Assembly (NCBI GenBank): GCA_014237395.1
Contig: JABZFP010000041.1
Span: forward strand, 565,493 to 629,492
Direction of reading: 5' to 3'
Source: Desulfobacteraceae bacterium
GTDB taxonomy: Bacteria > Desulfobacterota > Desulfobacteria > Desulfobacterales > UBA5852
Length of the DNA stretch: 64,000 bases
Within the stretch, counting starts at the first letter, position 1, and every line of letters begins with the position of its first letter. This document shows positions 8,645 through 18,704 of this stretch, piece by piece. The notes under the pieces were generated by a model. The model was given only the letters and a program-made list of their open reading frames with translations. It searched no databases and was not told the origin of the DNA. Position numbers and translations under genes: made by a program.

Positions 8645-9154
8645 GTGAAAGACCACAAGACAGAAGAGAAGAAGTCGCCGCAGCAAAAGGAGGCGCAGAT
8701 CGTTGCTCAGGCGTGGGCCATTGCGGATCCCCTGTGCAGCGATGAGGGCATGGAACTGGTTTTCATCGAATTTCGGCGTGAACCACAGGGCCGTATTTTA
8801 CGGATCTATATTGATAAACGCGGTGGGGTGACGGTTGATGATTGTGCCCGTATCAGTCGTCAAATGGGCGATCTTTTCGATGCCACTCTGGAAGACATCG
8901 GACCCTACAGCCTGGAAGTTTCTTCGCCGGGGATAAGCCGCCCACTGGGGCGCCCGGAAGATTATAACCGGTTTAAAGGAAATAAGGTCCACATTAAAAC
9001 GCGCCAGCCCATCGATGGCCGCAAGAATTACAGAGGAATACTCTGCGGACTCGAGAACGATGTCGTTGCATTGCGTTGTGACGACGCGGAAATACATCTT
9101 CCTCTGGAGAAGATATCCATTGCACGACTTGTCAATTTTAATGGAGAAAAATAA
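8645..9154 (+). CDS. rimP: Ribosome maturation factor RimP
   Basis: 169 residues from GTG 8645. The family signature is present: EGMELVFIEFRREPQGRILRIYIDKRGGVTVDDC, then SLEVSSPGISRPLGRPEDYNRF. RimP assists 30S maturation. The N-terminus carries a short charged extension (KDHKTEEKKSPQQKE). The stop overlaps the nusA start (TAATG), giving translational coupling in the conserved rimP-nusA-infB operon. Confidence 0.97.
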   Translation: MKDHKTEEKKSPQQKEAQIVAQAWAIADPLCSDEGMELVFIEFRREPQGRILRIYIDKRGGVTVDDCARISRQMGDLFDATLEDIGPYSLEVSSPGISRPLGRPEDYNRFKGNKVHIKTRQPIDGRKNYRGILCGLENDVVALRCDDAEIHLPLEKISIARLVNFNGEK

Positions 9155-10605
9155 TGTTTGTAGCGGATATAAAGCGAGTCGTCGACCAAGTTAGCCGAGA
9201 CAAAGGGATTGATCGCGAGATTTTAATCAGTGCGCTTGAAGAAGCACTCAAGTCAGCGGCTCGCAAGAAATTCGGAAGTAAAATTGATATCGAGGTCCAG
9301 TATAGTGACGATTCCGGTGAGATCGAAGTCTTTCAATTCAAGGACGTTGTTGAAACGGTTGAAGATCCGGTTCTTGAAATAACGTTGGAAGAGGGGCGCA
9401 AGCTCGATGCCGACTGTGAGATAGGGGACAGTCTCGGGACCAAAATGGACACATCGACCTTTGGCCGCATTGCCGCCCAGTCCGCTAAGCAGGTTATTAT
9501 CCAAAAGATGAAAGACGCGGAAAAAGATGCGATTTACGCAAGCTTTATCGATCGCAAAGGGGAAATTATAAACGGGATCGTTCAACGCATGGATCGCGGT
9601 GACATTATTGTCAATCTCGGACACACGGAAGGCATCTTGCCGGTTCGGGAACAGGTGCCGCGAGAATCCTACCGGCGTGGTGATCGACTCAGAGCGTATA
9701 TTCTGGATGTCCTGCACGAGACGCGTGGCCCTCAGATCATTCTGTCGCGTGGCCACAAAGAATTCCTGATGGATTTATTCAAGACGGAAGTCCCTGAGAT
9801 CAGCGAGGGAATCGTCACCATCATGGAGGCCGCGCGTGAGCCGGGTGTCCGGGCAAAAATCGCGGTGTCGTCTAACAACTCGGACATTGATCCTGTGGGG
9901 GCCTGTGTTGGCATGAAAGGGAGCCGCGTGCAGAATGTCGTGCAGGAGTTGCGCGGGGAGAAGATCGACATCATTCCATGGCACTTGGATGCGGCGAAGT
10001 TTGTATGCAATGCGCTCGCACCGGCGGAAATTTCACGCGTGATCATCGACGACGCTAATCGCTCGATGGAAGTGATTGTACCAGATGATTACCTCTCCAT
10101 TGCGATTGGCAAACGGGGCCAAAATGTACGCCTGGCGTCTAAACTGACGGGTTGGCACCTCGATGTCCAAAGTGAATCCCGCTACAACGAGACGATGAAA
10201 AGCGGCTATGAGTCCCTTGTCGCGTTACCGGAAGTCGGCGTCAGCCTGGCGGATGCCTTATACGAGGCCGGGTTTTTCTCGATTGATGAAATCAGTATCG
10301 CATCGATAGCAGATCTGATGCAGGTGAGGGAGATGACCGAGGAAAAAGCACAAGAGCTTATCTCCGCTGCGCGCCAGGCAGTTTTAGATGCTGAAGCCAG
10401 GGGTGAGGAAGCCGATTCGCCGGAGATAGAGGAAATCCCGGGCGACGGTCAAGACGTTGACTTGGGGGAAGAGGGTCCGACAGGGATTACGGCGCCGGCG
10501 GAGGCCGCCGCTGAGCCGGAACTTGAAGCAGATGCGGCTGACGTGGAATCATCCGAGCCCGAAGCCCCCGTCGAGACAGAGACAAGCGCGGAGCCGAAGG
10601 AATAG
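9154..10605 (+). CDS. nusA: Transcription termination/antitermination factor NusA
   Basis: 483 residues. Domains in order: N-terminal RNA polymerase-binding domain (1-125), S1 domain (about 135-200, with GIVQRMDRGDIIVNLG), two KH domains (about 230-345; the GACVGMKGSRVQNVVQEL and IAIGKRGQNVRLASKL segments), then one helix-hairpin-helix-like region (about 365-410). The tail beyond 415 is strongly acidic (E/D/A/P-rich) in place of the two AR repeats of E. coli NusA. NusA modulates pausing, termination and rRNA antitermination. Confidence 0.97.
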   Translation: MFVADIKRVVDQVSRDKGIDREILISALEEALKSAARKKFGSKIDIEVQYSDDSGEIEVFQFKDVVETVEDPVLEITLEEGRKLDADCEIGDSLGTKMDTSTFGRIAAQSAKQVIIQKMKDAEKDAIYASFIDRKGEIINGIVQRMDRGDIIVNLGHTEGILPVREQVPRESYRRGDRLRAYILDVLHETRGPQIILSRGHKEFLMDLFKTEVPEISEGIVTIMEAAREPGVRAKIAVSSNNSDIDPVGACVGMKGSRVQNVVQELRGEKIDIIPWHLDAAKFVCNALAPAEISRVIIDDANRSMEVIVPDDYLSIAIGKRGQNVRLASKLTGWHLDVQSESRYNETMKSGYESLVALPEVGVSLADALYEAGFFSIDEISIASIADLMQVREMTEEKAQELISAARQAVLDAEARGEEADSPEIEEIPGDGQDVDLGEEGPTGITAPAEAAAEPELEADAADVESSEPEAPVETETSAEPKE

Positions 10606-10689
10606 GGGTCATATCATTCTGACCGGAAATTATAGCTGGAGCGGTGGCGACCAGAGGTATCTCTGTTAGCCAGACTGTAGGGGGAATAC

Positions 10690-13386
10690 ATGGCGAAAAT
10701 CAGGGTATATGAACTTGCCCGGGAACTTAATATGACCAACAAGGTGCTGATTGACAAAATGAGTCAATTGGACCTCGAGGTGAAGAGTCACATGAGTTCT
10801 CTTGAGGATGAGACCGTTGCTCAGATTAAAAATGCCCTGCTCGGCAAGCCTGCTGAGAAGGTCGAAGAAACAAGGATCAAACCTACAGTCATTCGGCGTC
10901 GGCGGAAAAAAGTCGTTGCGCCTGAACCGGTTGATGACGCTGAAACAGCGCCGGTAGAAGAAGGTCTTGTCGAGGCGGAAGCAAAAGAACCTCCCGCCGA
11001 CGCAGTAGAGAAAGAAGAACAGCCCGTCGTCGAAACCGCCCCGGCGGCAGGTGTGCGCAAACGTGTGCCGCCATCTGAAACACCTGCCAAAATTGTCGCC
11101 AAACCTCCGGAGAAGGCCGCACCAGAGACAAAGGAGGCGGTAGCCGAAGACGTTGCTGAAACGGAACCGGTGGCGGAACCTGTTGCGGAAGAGGCGTCCT
11201 CGCAGGAGGCGCCGGTCGCTTCTGAAAGTGCGGCCGCGGATGATGCGGCGCCTGAGGTGGTGGAAGAAACGGTGGCGCCGGCGGCTAAGCCTAAAAAGGA
11301 AAAGAAAGCGGAACCGGCGGCGAAAATCATCAAACTTCCACCGAAACCCGTTGCACGGCCCACCCCTCGTCCTGCGCCGGCGGTATCAGAGCCCGACGCG
11401 GTCAAGGGCGATCCCGATGCCGCTGCGGATGCCAGGAAAAAAAGACGAAAAAAGCGGACCGAAGAAGAACTGGACCGCAAATTTTTCAAGAAAAAAATCG
11501 CCTTTCGGAAAAAAGCGGTTGTCGAGGGCGCCGATCTCTATTCCGGCCGGGGGCGATCGCGTAAAGGACGCAAGGATGGTCGCGGGAAAGCCGCCCTTGG
11601 CCAAAAGACCCAGATTACGACGGCCAAAGCGATTAAGCGGAGAATTAAAGTGGATGAAGCCATCATGCTGTCGGAGTTGGCGAAACGCATGGGCATAAAA
11701 GCCAGCGAGATTATAAAAATGCTGATGGGTCAGGGCATTATGGCAACAGTCAACCAAAGCATTGACTATGAGACGGCATGTCTTGTTGCGGCGGAGTTCG
11801 ACTATGAAGTGGAGAAAGCGGCATTCGAAGAGGAAGAGCTGATCAAGGTGGAACAGGATGATCCAGAAGCACTGCGAGAGCGGCCGCCGGTTGTGACGAT
11901 CATGGGGCACGTCGACCATGGCAAGACATCGTTGCTCGATGTTATTCGCAAAACCCATGTCACGGACCTTGAGGCAGGCGGGATTACCCAGCATATCGGC
12001 GCCTATAGCGTATCCACCGAAAAGGGCCAGATTACCTTTCTGGATACGCCGGGACACGAAGCGTTTACCGCGATGCGGTCGCGTGGGGCGCAGGTTACGG
12101 ACCTTGTTATTCTCGTGGTTGCCGCCGATGATGGGGTCATGCCCCAGACCGTTGAGGCCATTAACCATGCCCGGGCATCGAAAGTCCCCCTCATCGTTGC
12201 GGTCAATAAAATCGACAAGGCCGGGGCTGATCCGGATCGGGTGTACCGCGAATTGGCCGAGAAGGACCTGACGCCCGAAGCCTGGGGCGGCGATACGATT
12301 TTCGTCAATGTTTCCGCTAAGCAAAAAATAGGTATCGATGACCTGCTGGAGATGATCCTGTTGCAATCCGAGGTCATGGAATTGAAGGCCAATCCGAGCA
12401 AACAAGCCTTTGGCCATGTTGTTGAGGCCAAGCTGGATTCCGGAAGAGGACCGGTGGCCACCGTCTTGGTAAAAGAGGGCACACTGCGAACCGGCGATCC
12501 GGTGGTATGCGGTGTTCACTTCGGCAAGGTGCGCGCCATGCTGAGCGATATGGGCACCCCGGTTACGGAAGCCGGCCCATCGATTCCAGTGGAGGTGTTG
12601 GGCCTCTCCGGTGTACCCTTTGCGGGTGACGAACTGGTTGCCTTGAAGGATGAGAAAGATGCCAAACAGGTCAGCAGCCATCGGACACAGAAACAACGCA
12701 GCAAGGAACTGGCGAAGACCAACCGGATGAGTCTCGACAACCTTTTCGAGAAGATGAAGGAGGGCGAGGTCAAAGATCTCAACCTGATCATCAAGACCGA
12801 CGTCGATGGCTCCATGGAAGCGTTGAAAGATTCTCTCGTCAAATTGTCGAACGACGAAGTCAAAATCAATGTCGTCCATTCTGCTTCAGGCACCATTACG
12901 GAATCCGATGTGTCCTTGGCCGCGGTATCCAATGCCATTATTATCGGATTCAATGTGAGACCGACGCCGAAGGTGCAAACGATGGCGCTTGAAGAGGGCG
13001 TTGATATGCGCTTTCATAATGTGATTTATCACGTCATCAAAGAGATAAAAGACGCCATTGCCGGCATGATGGAATCCATTTTCGAAGAACGCATCCTTGG
13101 CCGGGCGGAGGTGCGGGAGGTTTTCCAGATACCGAAAATCGGTGCGATCGCCGGTTGTCATGTCACGGACGGCAAGATCGAACGCAGTCAGCTGATGCGG
13201 TTGCTGCGTGACGGGGTTGTTTACTACGAAGGTAAAAATTCATCCCTGCGCCGTTTCAAGGACGATGTCAAAGAGGTCCAAAGTGGGTATGAATGCGGCA
13301 TCGGCATTGAAAATTACAATGACATCAAGGTGGGTGACGTGATCGAATGCTACTACCTTGAAGAGATCCGTCCCGAAGTCGAGTAA
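10690..13386 (+). CDS. infB: Translation initiation factor IF-2
   Basis: 898 residues. It has an N-terminal IF2_N helical domain (1-52), a long low-complexity linker rich in E, P, A and K (about 55-300), a second IF2_N-like segment (AIMLSELAKRMGIKASEII), then the GTPase: P-loop GHVDHGKTS around residue 407, DTPGHE switch II, and NKID around 507. Domains II-IV finish the protein. IF-2 delivers fMet-tRNA to the 30S complex. The ylxR and L7Ae-like genes usual between nusA and infB in many bacteria are missing; the 84-bp gap holds only the ribosome site region. Confidence 0.98.
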   Translation: MAKIRVYELARELNMTNKVLIDKMSQLDLEVKSHMSSLEDETVAQIKNALLGKPAEKVEETRIKPTVIRRRRKKVVAPEPVDDAETAPVEEGLVEAEAKEPPADAVEKEEQPVVETAPAAGVRKRVPPSETPAKIVAKPPEKAAPETKEAVAEDVAETEPVAEPVAEEASSQEAPVASESAAADDAAPEVVEETVAPAAKPKKEKKAEPAAKIIKLPPKPVARPTPRPAPAVSEPDAVKGDPDAAADARKKRRKKRTEEELDRKFFKKKIAFRKKAVVEGADLYSGRGRSRKGRKDGRGKAALGQKTQITTAKAIKRRIKVDEAIMLSELAKRMGIKASEIIKMLMGQGIMATVNQSIDYETACLVAAEFDYEVEKAAFEEEELIKVEQDDPEALRERPPVVTIMGHVDHGKTSLLDVIRKTHVTDLEAGGITQHIGAYSVSTEKGQITFLDTPGHEAFTAMRSRGAQVTDLVILVVAADDGVMPQTVEAINHARASKVPLIVAVNKIDKAGADPDRVYRELAEKDLTPEAWGGDTIFVNVSAKQKIGIDDLLEMILLQSEVMELKANPSKQAFGHVVEAKLDSGRGPVATVLVKEGTLRTGDPVVCGVHFGKVRAMLSDMGTPVTEAGPSIPVEVLGLSGVPFAGDELVALKDEKDAKQVSSHRTQKQRSKELAKTNRMSLDNLFEKMKEGEVKDLNLIIKTDVDGSMEALKDSLVKLSNDEVKINVVHSASGTITESDVSLAAVSNAIIIGFNVRPTPKVQTMALEEGVDMRFHNVIYHVIKEIKDAIAGMMESIFEERILGRAEVREVFQIPKIGAIAGCHVTDGKIERSQLMRLLRDGVVYYEGKNSSLRRFKDDVKEVQSGYECGIGIENYNDIKVGDVIECYYLEEIRPEVE

Positions 13387-13456
13387 GTCGTTTCCGGACG
13401 GGGATCCACGCATTGTGGGTGGCGGGAATTATGGTCTGTCAATTGGCGGAAAAGCC

Positions 13457-13744
13457 ATGGTGGTCGGTGTTGGTCATATTGTTTATCGGATTCATGACTG
13501 TCGTTCTTTGAAAGGCAAGCGCAAGGTCGTCAAAGCCATTGTCACGCGCTTGCGGAATCGCTTCAACGCCTCCGTAGCGGAAGTGGACGCTAACGATATA
13601 CACCAAAAAGCGGTGATCGGTTTCTGTATGGTGGGAAACGATCGGGCTGTTGTCAATTCTAAAATGGACAAACTGTTTAATATGGCTGAAGACATCGGGC
13701 TGGCCGAAACGATTGATATGGAAATGGAGATTATCAGCTTATGA
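13457..13744 (+). CDS. DUF503 (YlxP-like) protein
   Basis: 95 residues starting MVVGVGHIVYRIHDCRSLK. The LKGKRKVVKAIVTRLRNRFN segment and the ending AETIDMEMEIISL are typical of DUF503, a small protein almost always encoded between infB and rbfA and implicated in ribosome function. The frame is open from 13358, overlapping infB, but Met13457 matches the family N-terminus. Its stop overlaps the rbfA start (ATGA). Confidence 0.9.
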   Translation: MVVGVGHIVYRIHDCRSLKGKRKVVKAIVTRLRNRFNASVAEVDANDIHQKAVIGFCMVGNDRAVVNSKMDKLFNMAEDIGLAETIDMEMEIISL

Positions 13745-14115
13745 AGGCATCTCCCAGATCCGAACGCGTTAGCCGGCATATTCGTAGCACCCTGGCAGAA
13801 ATTTTGCAGCGCCATGTCAAGGATCCACGGCTGAAGCTGGTGACGATTACCAGTGTCGATGTGTCTCCGGATCTCCGACAGGCCAAAATCTATTTTGCGA
13901 CCACCGGTGACGACGAGAAGATTCAGCGCGTCCAGGAGGGCTTCAAAAAAGCGCGCCCCTACATCAAGCGGTTATTGGGCCGGGAACTGGGGTTGCGCTA
14001 TATGCCGGACATTCGCTTTTATTATGACGACTCTCTCGATTACGGCGCCCGCATGGAAGCGCTTTTTCGATCGATAGGTGAGGCCGATGGACACCGTCAT
14101 CGACCGACTGACTGA
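13741..14115 (+). CDS. rbfA: Ribosome-binding factor A
   Basis: 124 residues. The KH-type fold is recognisable from RVSRHIRSTLAEILQRHVKDPRL, VTSVDVSPDLRQAKIYF-like sequence and GRELGLRYMPDIRFYYDDSLDYG. RbfA matures the 5' end of 16S rRNA and acts in cold adaptation. It overlaps both the preceding DUF503 gene (4 nt) and the following nrnA gene (29 nt), so the cluster is tightly coupled. Confidence 0.97.
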   Translation: MKASPRSERVSRHIRSTLAEILQRHVKDPRLKLVTITSVDVSPDLRQAKIYFATTGDDEKIQRVQEGFKKARPYIKRLLGRELGLRYMPDIRFYYDDSLDYGARMEALFRSIGEADGHRHRPTD

Positions 14116-15046
14116 GAGCCAGGCGATATTTCTGTCAACGCATATCAACCCCGATGGCGATGCGATCGGGTCTCTGATAGCGTTGGGCCTGGGGTTGCAG
14201 CAACACGGTAAGCACATTTACCTGTACAATGCGAGTCCCATCCCGGCGGTTTATCGATTTCTGCCGGGTGTTCAGCTGGTCCAGCAGGTGCTGCCGGAAT
14301 CGTCAGCCTGGGATACGGCCGTTGTACTCGATTGTGGTACGCTTGACCGCATTGGCGTGGCGGTGGATTTTGTCCGTGGACTGCCGCAGGTCATTAACAT
14401 TGATCACCATGTGACCAATACGAATTTCGGTCAATACCGCCTGGTGGATTCGACGGCATGTTCGTCCGCCGAAATTGTTTATCGGCTTTTGAAAAAAATG
14501 GCCATCACGATTGATGCTGCGATTGCGACGTCCATCTATACCGGGATTTTAACCGACACAGGGTCTTTCCGTTTTGCGAACACCAACAGCGCGGCCTACA
14601 CGATATGTTCTGAGATGGTGCAGGCGGGGGTGGACCCGTATACCGTGGCACAGCATGTTTACGGTACCTATTCGCTTGGTCGCATCAAACTGTTGAATAT
14701 GGCGCTGGATTCGATCGAAATTTCCGCCAACGGAAAGTTGTCGTTGATGACGCTGACCCAGGATATGTTTCGGGAGACGGATACGAACCCGGAAGATGTG
14801 GACGGTATGATTAACTATGCCAAACGCATCGAAGACGTGAAAGTGGCCGCCCTCATCATGGAAAATGAGAACGGTGCCGTCCAAAAGCGTTATCATGTGA
14901 GCCTGCGCTCTGACGGAACGGTGGATGTCGCCGAAATTGCGGCATCCTTCGGAGGCGGGGGCCATTTCAGTGCTGCTGGATTTGGTGTCGAATCTTCTTT
15001 GAAGGCTCTCAAAAAGACGATCAATTCCATTGCCGAGAAACTTTGA
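14087..15046 (+). CDS. nrnA: DHH-family nanoRNase/pAp phosphatase NrnA-like
   Basis: 319 residues from ATG 14087, preceded by GGTGAGG within the end of rbfA. DHH phosphoesterase motifs: STHINPDGDAIGS (motif I), VLDCGT, NIDHHVTN (the DHH motif), TGILTDTGSFRF, and C-terminal DHHA1 motif GGGGHFSAAG. NrnA degrades very short RNAs and dephosphorylates 3'-phosphoadenosine 5'-phosphate. Position between rbfA and truB is common in this phylum. Confidence 0.93.
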   Translation: MDTVIDRLTESQAIFLSTHINPDGDAIGSLIALGLGLQQHGKHIYLYNASPIPAVYRFLPGVQLVQQVLPESSAWDTAVVLDCGTLDRIGVAVDFVRGLPQVINIDHHVTNTNFGQYRLVDSTACSSAEIVYRLLKKMAITIDAAIATSIYTGILTDTGSFRFANTNSAAYTICSEMVQAGVDPYTVAQHVYGTYSLGRIKLLNMALDSIEISANGKLSLMTLTQDMFRETDTNPEDVDGMINYAKRIEDVKVAALIMENENGAVQKRYHVSLRSDGTVDVAEIAASFGGGGHFSAAGFGVESSLKALKKTINSIAEKL

Positions 15047-15053
15047 GAACCCC

Positions 15054-15974
15054 ATGCAGGGCAGTGTTCTGATCATTGATAAACCGGCTGGTTTGTCCTC
15101 GGCACAGGTTGTCAGCAGGGTCAAGAAGCTTTTGCGCGCCAAAAAGGTCGGACACGCCGGGACGCTGGATCCATTTGCAACCGGTGTGCTGGTCTGCCTG
15201 GTGAACCAGGCGACCCGTTTGGCCCGGTTTTTTCTGAGCAGCGAGAAACAATACGAAGCGGAACTGCGTTTGGGGATCGATACCGATACCCAAGACCGCA
15301 CCGGGCAGGTGATCCGCCGCCGGCCGATACCGGAAAGCGTTGAAGCGGCGCTGCAAGGGGTATGCGATCGATTTGTCGGCGATATCGCACAGATTCCGCC
15401 GGCCTTTTCAGCGCTGAAACATCAAGGTGTCGCGCTCTATAAGCTGGCACGCAGCGGCAAACCGGTCCTGAAGCAGGCCCGCCGCGTTCGGATCGAACGG
15501 CTGCAGATTCGCTCTGTATCGCTTCCCATGGTGCGCTTCTCGGTGACCTGTTCGGCGGGAACCTATATTCGCACGCTTTGTGCGGATATCGGCGAAATGC
15601 TGGGCTGCGGCGGTCATCTCAGCGAATTGCGCCGGACGGTAAGTAGTGGCTTTAGCATTGATGAGGCGATCCGCCTGGAGACCTTGTCACGTTGTGTGGC
15701 TGACCCGGCCTGGCCGGTACCCCTTATCCCGCCGGGGGATGCCTTAAAGGCCATGCCCACCCTTAGGGCGGATCGCAAAATAACCGCTAAAGTGAGATGC
15801 GGGGGGACTATTGATGTAAAGGATTTCACCGATTTACCGCGTGATGCAACGGTAATGATGAATGGTGAGGAGGGCACCTACTACAAGGTCCTCGATTGCA
15901 ACGAGGATTTGATTGCCATCGTTTCGGCAGTTCCCGAAAAAGAAAAGATGGCCTATTGCGGGGTTTTTATCTAA
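15054..15974 (+). CDS. truB: tRNA pseudouridine(55) synthase TruB
   Basis: 306 residues from ATG 15054 (MQGSVLIIDKPAGLSS). The catalytic Asp39 lies in GHAGTLDPFATGVL. Further motifs are YEAELRLGIDTDTQDRTG and SAGTYIRTLCADIGEMLGCGGHLSELRRT, followed by a short C-terminal PUA-like region. It makes pseudouridine 55 in the T loop of tRNAs. The frame opens at TTG 15030, so an N-terminal extension of 8 residues is possible. Confidence 0.96.
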   Translation: MQGSVLIIDKPAGLSSAQVVSRVKKLLRAKKVGHAGTLDPFATGVLVCLVNQATRLARFFLSSEKQYEAELRLGIDTDTQDRTGQVIRRRPIPESVEAALQGVCDRFVGDIAQIPPAFSALKHQGVALYKLARSGKPVLKQARRVRIERLQIRSVSLPMVRFSVTCSAGTYIRTLCADIGEMLGCGGHLSELRRTVSSGFSIDEAIRLETLSRCVADPAWPVPLIPPGDALKAMPTLRADRKITAKVRCGGTIDVKDFTDLPRDATVMMNGEEGTYYKVLDCNEDLIAIVSAVPEKEKMAYCGVFI

Positions 15975-16096
15975 CCTGAAAAACCGCCGATTTTATGAGG
16001 CCTGCAGGATTGGGATCTGAACAAGGATGGCATGAAGGCATAGGGTGCCGCATACTATACATGAGCATCATTTAATTAAGAGGAGGCTTGAAGACT

Positions 16097-16366
16097 GTGG
16101 TATTTACAACTGAAGATAAAAAGCGGCTGATTGAGCAGTATAAACTGCACGATTCGGATACAGGATCACCGGAAGTTCAGACCGCCCTGTTGACCCATCG
16201 CATTACCTATCTCACCGAGCATCTCAAGGTCCACAAGAAGGACCATCACTCTCGGCGAGGATTGTTGATGCTGGTCGGCCGCCGCCGCCGTCTGCTCAAT
16301 TATGTAAAAAACAAAGATGTAAACCGGTATCGATCGATTATTGAAAATCTTGGATTGCGCAGATAA
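16097..16366 (+). CDS. rpsO: 30S ribosomal protein S15
   Basis: 89 residues from GTG 16097: VFTTEDKKRLIEQYKLH, then DTGSPEVQTALLTHRI, KDHHSRRGLLMLVGRRRRLLNYV and YRSIIENLGLRR, all classic S15. The start is decided by an AGAGGAGG site ending about 10 nt upstream; an in-frame TTG at 16088 is too close to it. S15 nucleates assembly of the 30S platform. It precedes pnp as in most bacteria; the 226-nt leader to pnp contains no gene. Confidence 0.97.
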   Translation: MVFTTEDKKRLIEQYKLHDSDTGSPEVQTALLTHRITYLTEHLKVHKKDHHSRRGLLMLVGRRRRLLNYVKNKDVNRYRSIIENLGLRR

Positions 16367-16592
16367 TCCGGGGATGGGTTTTCCCCAGTGACGGCTTGGC
16401 GTGCTGATGGCATATTCGCCGGGGCGGTTGCGGGGGGAAACCATATCGATCGATATGTCATGCAGTTAATTATGACGAGGAATTTAGGCTGTTGCATGTG
16501 GCGATGGGTCGAATTCACTCGTATGCCAGCATGATTACAGCAACGGAATCCCGTGAAACGGATGCCACGATGCGTAATCTGCAGGAGGCAAA

Positions 16593-18704
16593 ATGGAAAA
16601 GAGATTAAAAGCCGAGATCGGGGGGCGAACCCTGAGCATCCAGACCGGCAAACTGGCCAAACAGGCTTCAGGTGCGGTTCTGGTTCAATATGGGGAAACC
16701 ATGGTCCTGGTCACTGTTGTTTCCGCCAAGGATGAACGACCGGGTGATTTTTTGCCGCTCACGGTAGAATATCAAGAGAAGATTTATGCGGCCGGGCGAA
16801 TTCCCGGCAATTATTTCCGCCGGGAAATCGGGCGGCCCAGCGAAAAGGAGACGCTGACGGCGCGGTTGATCGATCGCCCCATTCGTCCCCTGTTTCCGAA
16901 AGGCTACCGTCATGAAACGCAGGTTATTGCCACGGTGTTGTCCATGGACCGGGAAAACGATCCGGACGTCCTGGCGATGATCGGGGCCTCGGCAGCGCTT
17001 GAGTTGTCGGATATTCCGTTTGCCGGCCCGATTGCCAGTGTTCGCGTCGGGCGGATAAATGGTGAACTCATTGTCAATCCGCCGCTGTGTGATTGTGATG
17101 AGTGCGACATCAACATTATCGTGGCGGGATCGCGTACCGGGGTTGTAATGGTTGAGGGCGGTTCCGATATCGTCAGCGAGGCGGACATGCTGGAGGCCAT
17201 CTATTTGGGCCACAAGGCGATTCAGCCTATCATCGACTTGCAGCTGGAATTGAAAGACGCTTGTGGCGTGCCGAAACGAACCTTTACGCCGCCTGAAAAA
17301 GATCAGGATCTGGTGCGTCTTATCGAGGAGAAGGCAACCGAACCTTTCCGCGCGGCAGTGGTCACTCCGGCCAAGGTTGAGCGCAACAAGGCCCTTCGTG
17401 ACACCAAAAAAGAGATTTTTGAATCGTTGGGCGAGGATTATGCCGACCGTCGGGATGAGGTCTATGCGATTTTTGACGATCTGCAGAAGACGGTTTGCCG
17501 AAATCTCATTCTCAAGGAAGGGCGTCGGATCGACAACCGCCGTTTTGATGAAATCCGACCCATCACCTGTGAGGTCGGGCTTCTTCCCCGTCCCCATGGG
17601 AGTGCCCTGTTTACCCGAGGTGAAACCCAGGTCCTGGGGGTGTTGACCCTCGGATCCGGTCAGGATGAGCAACGGGTCGAAACCCTCAGTGGCGAGGAAT
17701 TTCGCCCGTTCATGCTCCACTACAACTTTCCGCCGTATTCCGTCGGTGAAACACGGCGAATCGGTGGCCCCAGCCGCCGGGATATCGGGCATGGCGGTCT
17801 TTCCACTCGGGCGATCGAGAAAGTATTGCCGGATAAGGAAGACTTCGATTACACGATCCGCCTGGTATCCGAAGTTATGGAATCCAATGGCTCCTCTTCG
17901 ATGGGAACGGTGTGTTCCGGCATCATGGCGTTGATGGATGGCGGTGTTCCGATCAAGGCTCCCGTGGCCGGCATTGCCATGGGGCTTGTCAAAGACGACG
18001 ATGACGTTGTCATCTTGTCTGATATTCTGGGCGATGAAGACCATACCGGCGATATGGATTTTAAGGTCGCGGGTACAAGTGACGGTATCACTGCATTGCA
18101 AATGGATATTAAGATCCATGAACTCCCTAAGGAAATTTTAGGGAAAGCGCTGGAGCAGGCCCGCCAGGGGCGGCTTCATATTTTGTCTAAAATGAACGAC
18201 GCCATCAAAACTCCGCGCGAGAATATCTCTCCCTATGCGCCGGCGATCTTAACCGTTCAAGTCAAACCGGATAAAATTAGAGAAATCATCGGCCCCGGTG
18301 GCAAGATGATTCGCATGATCCAATCGGAAACCAATACACGGGTTGAAGTCGACGATTCCGGCTTGGTGAAGATTGCCGCTGTTTCGAAAGAAGAAGGGGA
18401 AGCCGCATTAAAGATGGTCAGTGACATTACCATGGAGCCCGAGGTCGGCAAGGTTTACGACGGCACCGTTGTGCGCATCATGGATTTTGGGGCGTTTGTC
18501 CAGATCATGCCCGGCACGGACGGACTTTGTCACATTTCCCAATTGGCGACCCATCGTGTGTCCAATGTTTCGGACATCGTGAAGGAAGGCGATACGCTGC
18601 GGGTCAAGGTTCTTGAAATCAATCGTGACGGCAAGATTCGCCTGAGTCATAAAGCGATCCTCGAGGAAGAAGGACGGCGCAGTGATGACTCAGGACGTCA
18701 ATAA
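16593..18704 (+). CDS. pnp: Polyribonucleotide nucleotidyltransferase (PNPase)
   Basis: 703 residues. Two RNase PH-like cores flank an alpha-helical linker. The second core contains the active-site segment DILGDEDHTGDMDFKVAGT. The C-terminal KH domain (VKPDKIREIIGPGGKMI) and S1 domain (GTVVRIMDFGAFVQIMPG) are intact. It degrades RNA phosphorolytically from the 3' end and acts in the degradosome. A GCAGGAGGC ribosome site precedes ATG. It overlaps the downstream M16 protease by about 20 nt. Confidence 0.98.
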   Translation: MEKRLKAEIGGRTLSIQTGKLAKQASGAVLVQYGETMVLVTVVSAKDERPGDFLPLTVEYQEKIYAAGRIPGNYFRREIGRPSEKETLTARLIDRPIRPLFPKGYRHETQVIATVLSMDRENDPDVLAMIGASAALELSDIPFAGPIASVRVGRINGELIVNPPLCDCDECDINIIVAGSRTGVVMVEGGSDIVSEADMLEAIYLGHKAIQPIIDLQLELKDACGVPKRTFTPPEKDQDLVRLIEEKATEPFRAAVVTPAKVERNKALRDTKKEIFESLGEDYADRRDEVYAIFDDLQKTVCRNLILKEGRRIDNRRFDEIRPITCEVGLLPRPHGSALFTRGETQVLGVLTLGSGQDEQRVETLSGEEFRPFMLHYNFPPYSVGETRRIGGPSRRDIGHGGLSTRAIEKVLPDKEDFDYTIRLVSEVMESNGSSSMGTVCSGIMALMDGGVPIKAPVAGIAMGLVKDDDDVVILSDILGDEDHTGDMDFKVAGTSDGITALQMDIKIHELPKEILGKALEQARQGRLHILSKMNDAIKTPRENISPYAPAILTVQVKPDKIREIIGPGGKMIRMIQSETNTRVEVDDSGLVKIAAVSKEEGEAALKMVSDITMEPEVGKVYDGTVVRIMDFGAFVQIMPGTDGLCHISQLATHRVSNVSDIVKEGDTLRVKVLEINRDGKIRLSHKAILEEEGRRSDDSGRQ

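Noticed and set aside
11386..12879. 497-residue minus-strand frame within infB
   Set aside because: Antisense to the IF-2 GTPase region; typical shadow of a GC-rich coding sequence.
16668..18119. 483-residue minus-strand frame within pnp
   Set aside because: Antisense shadow; pnp is complete.
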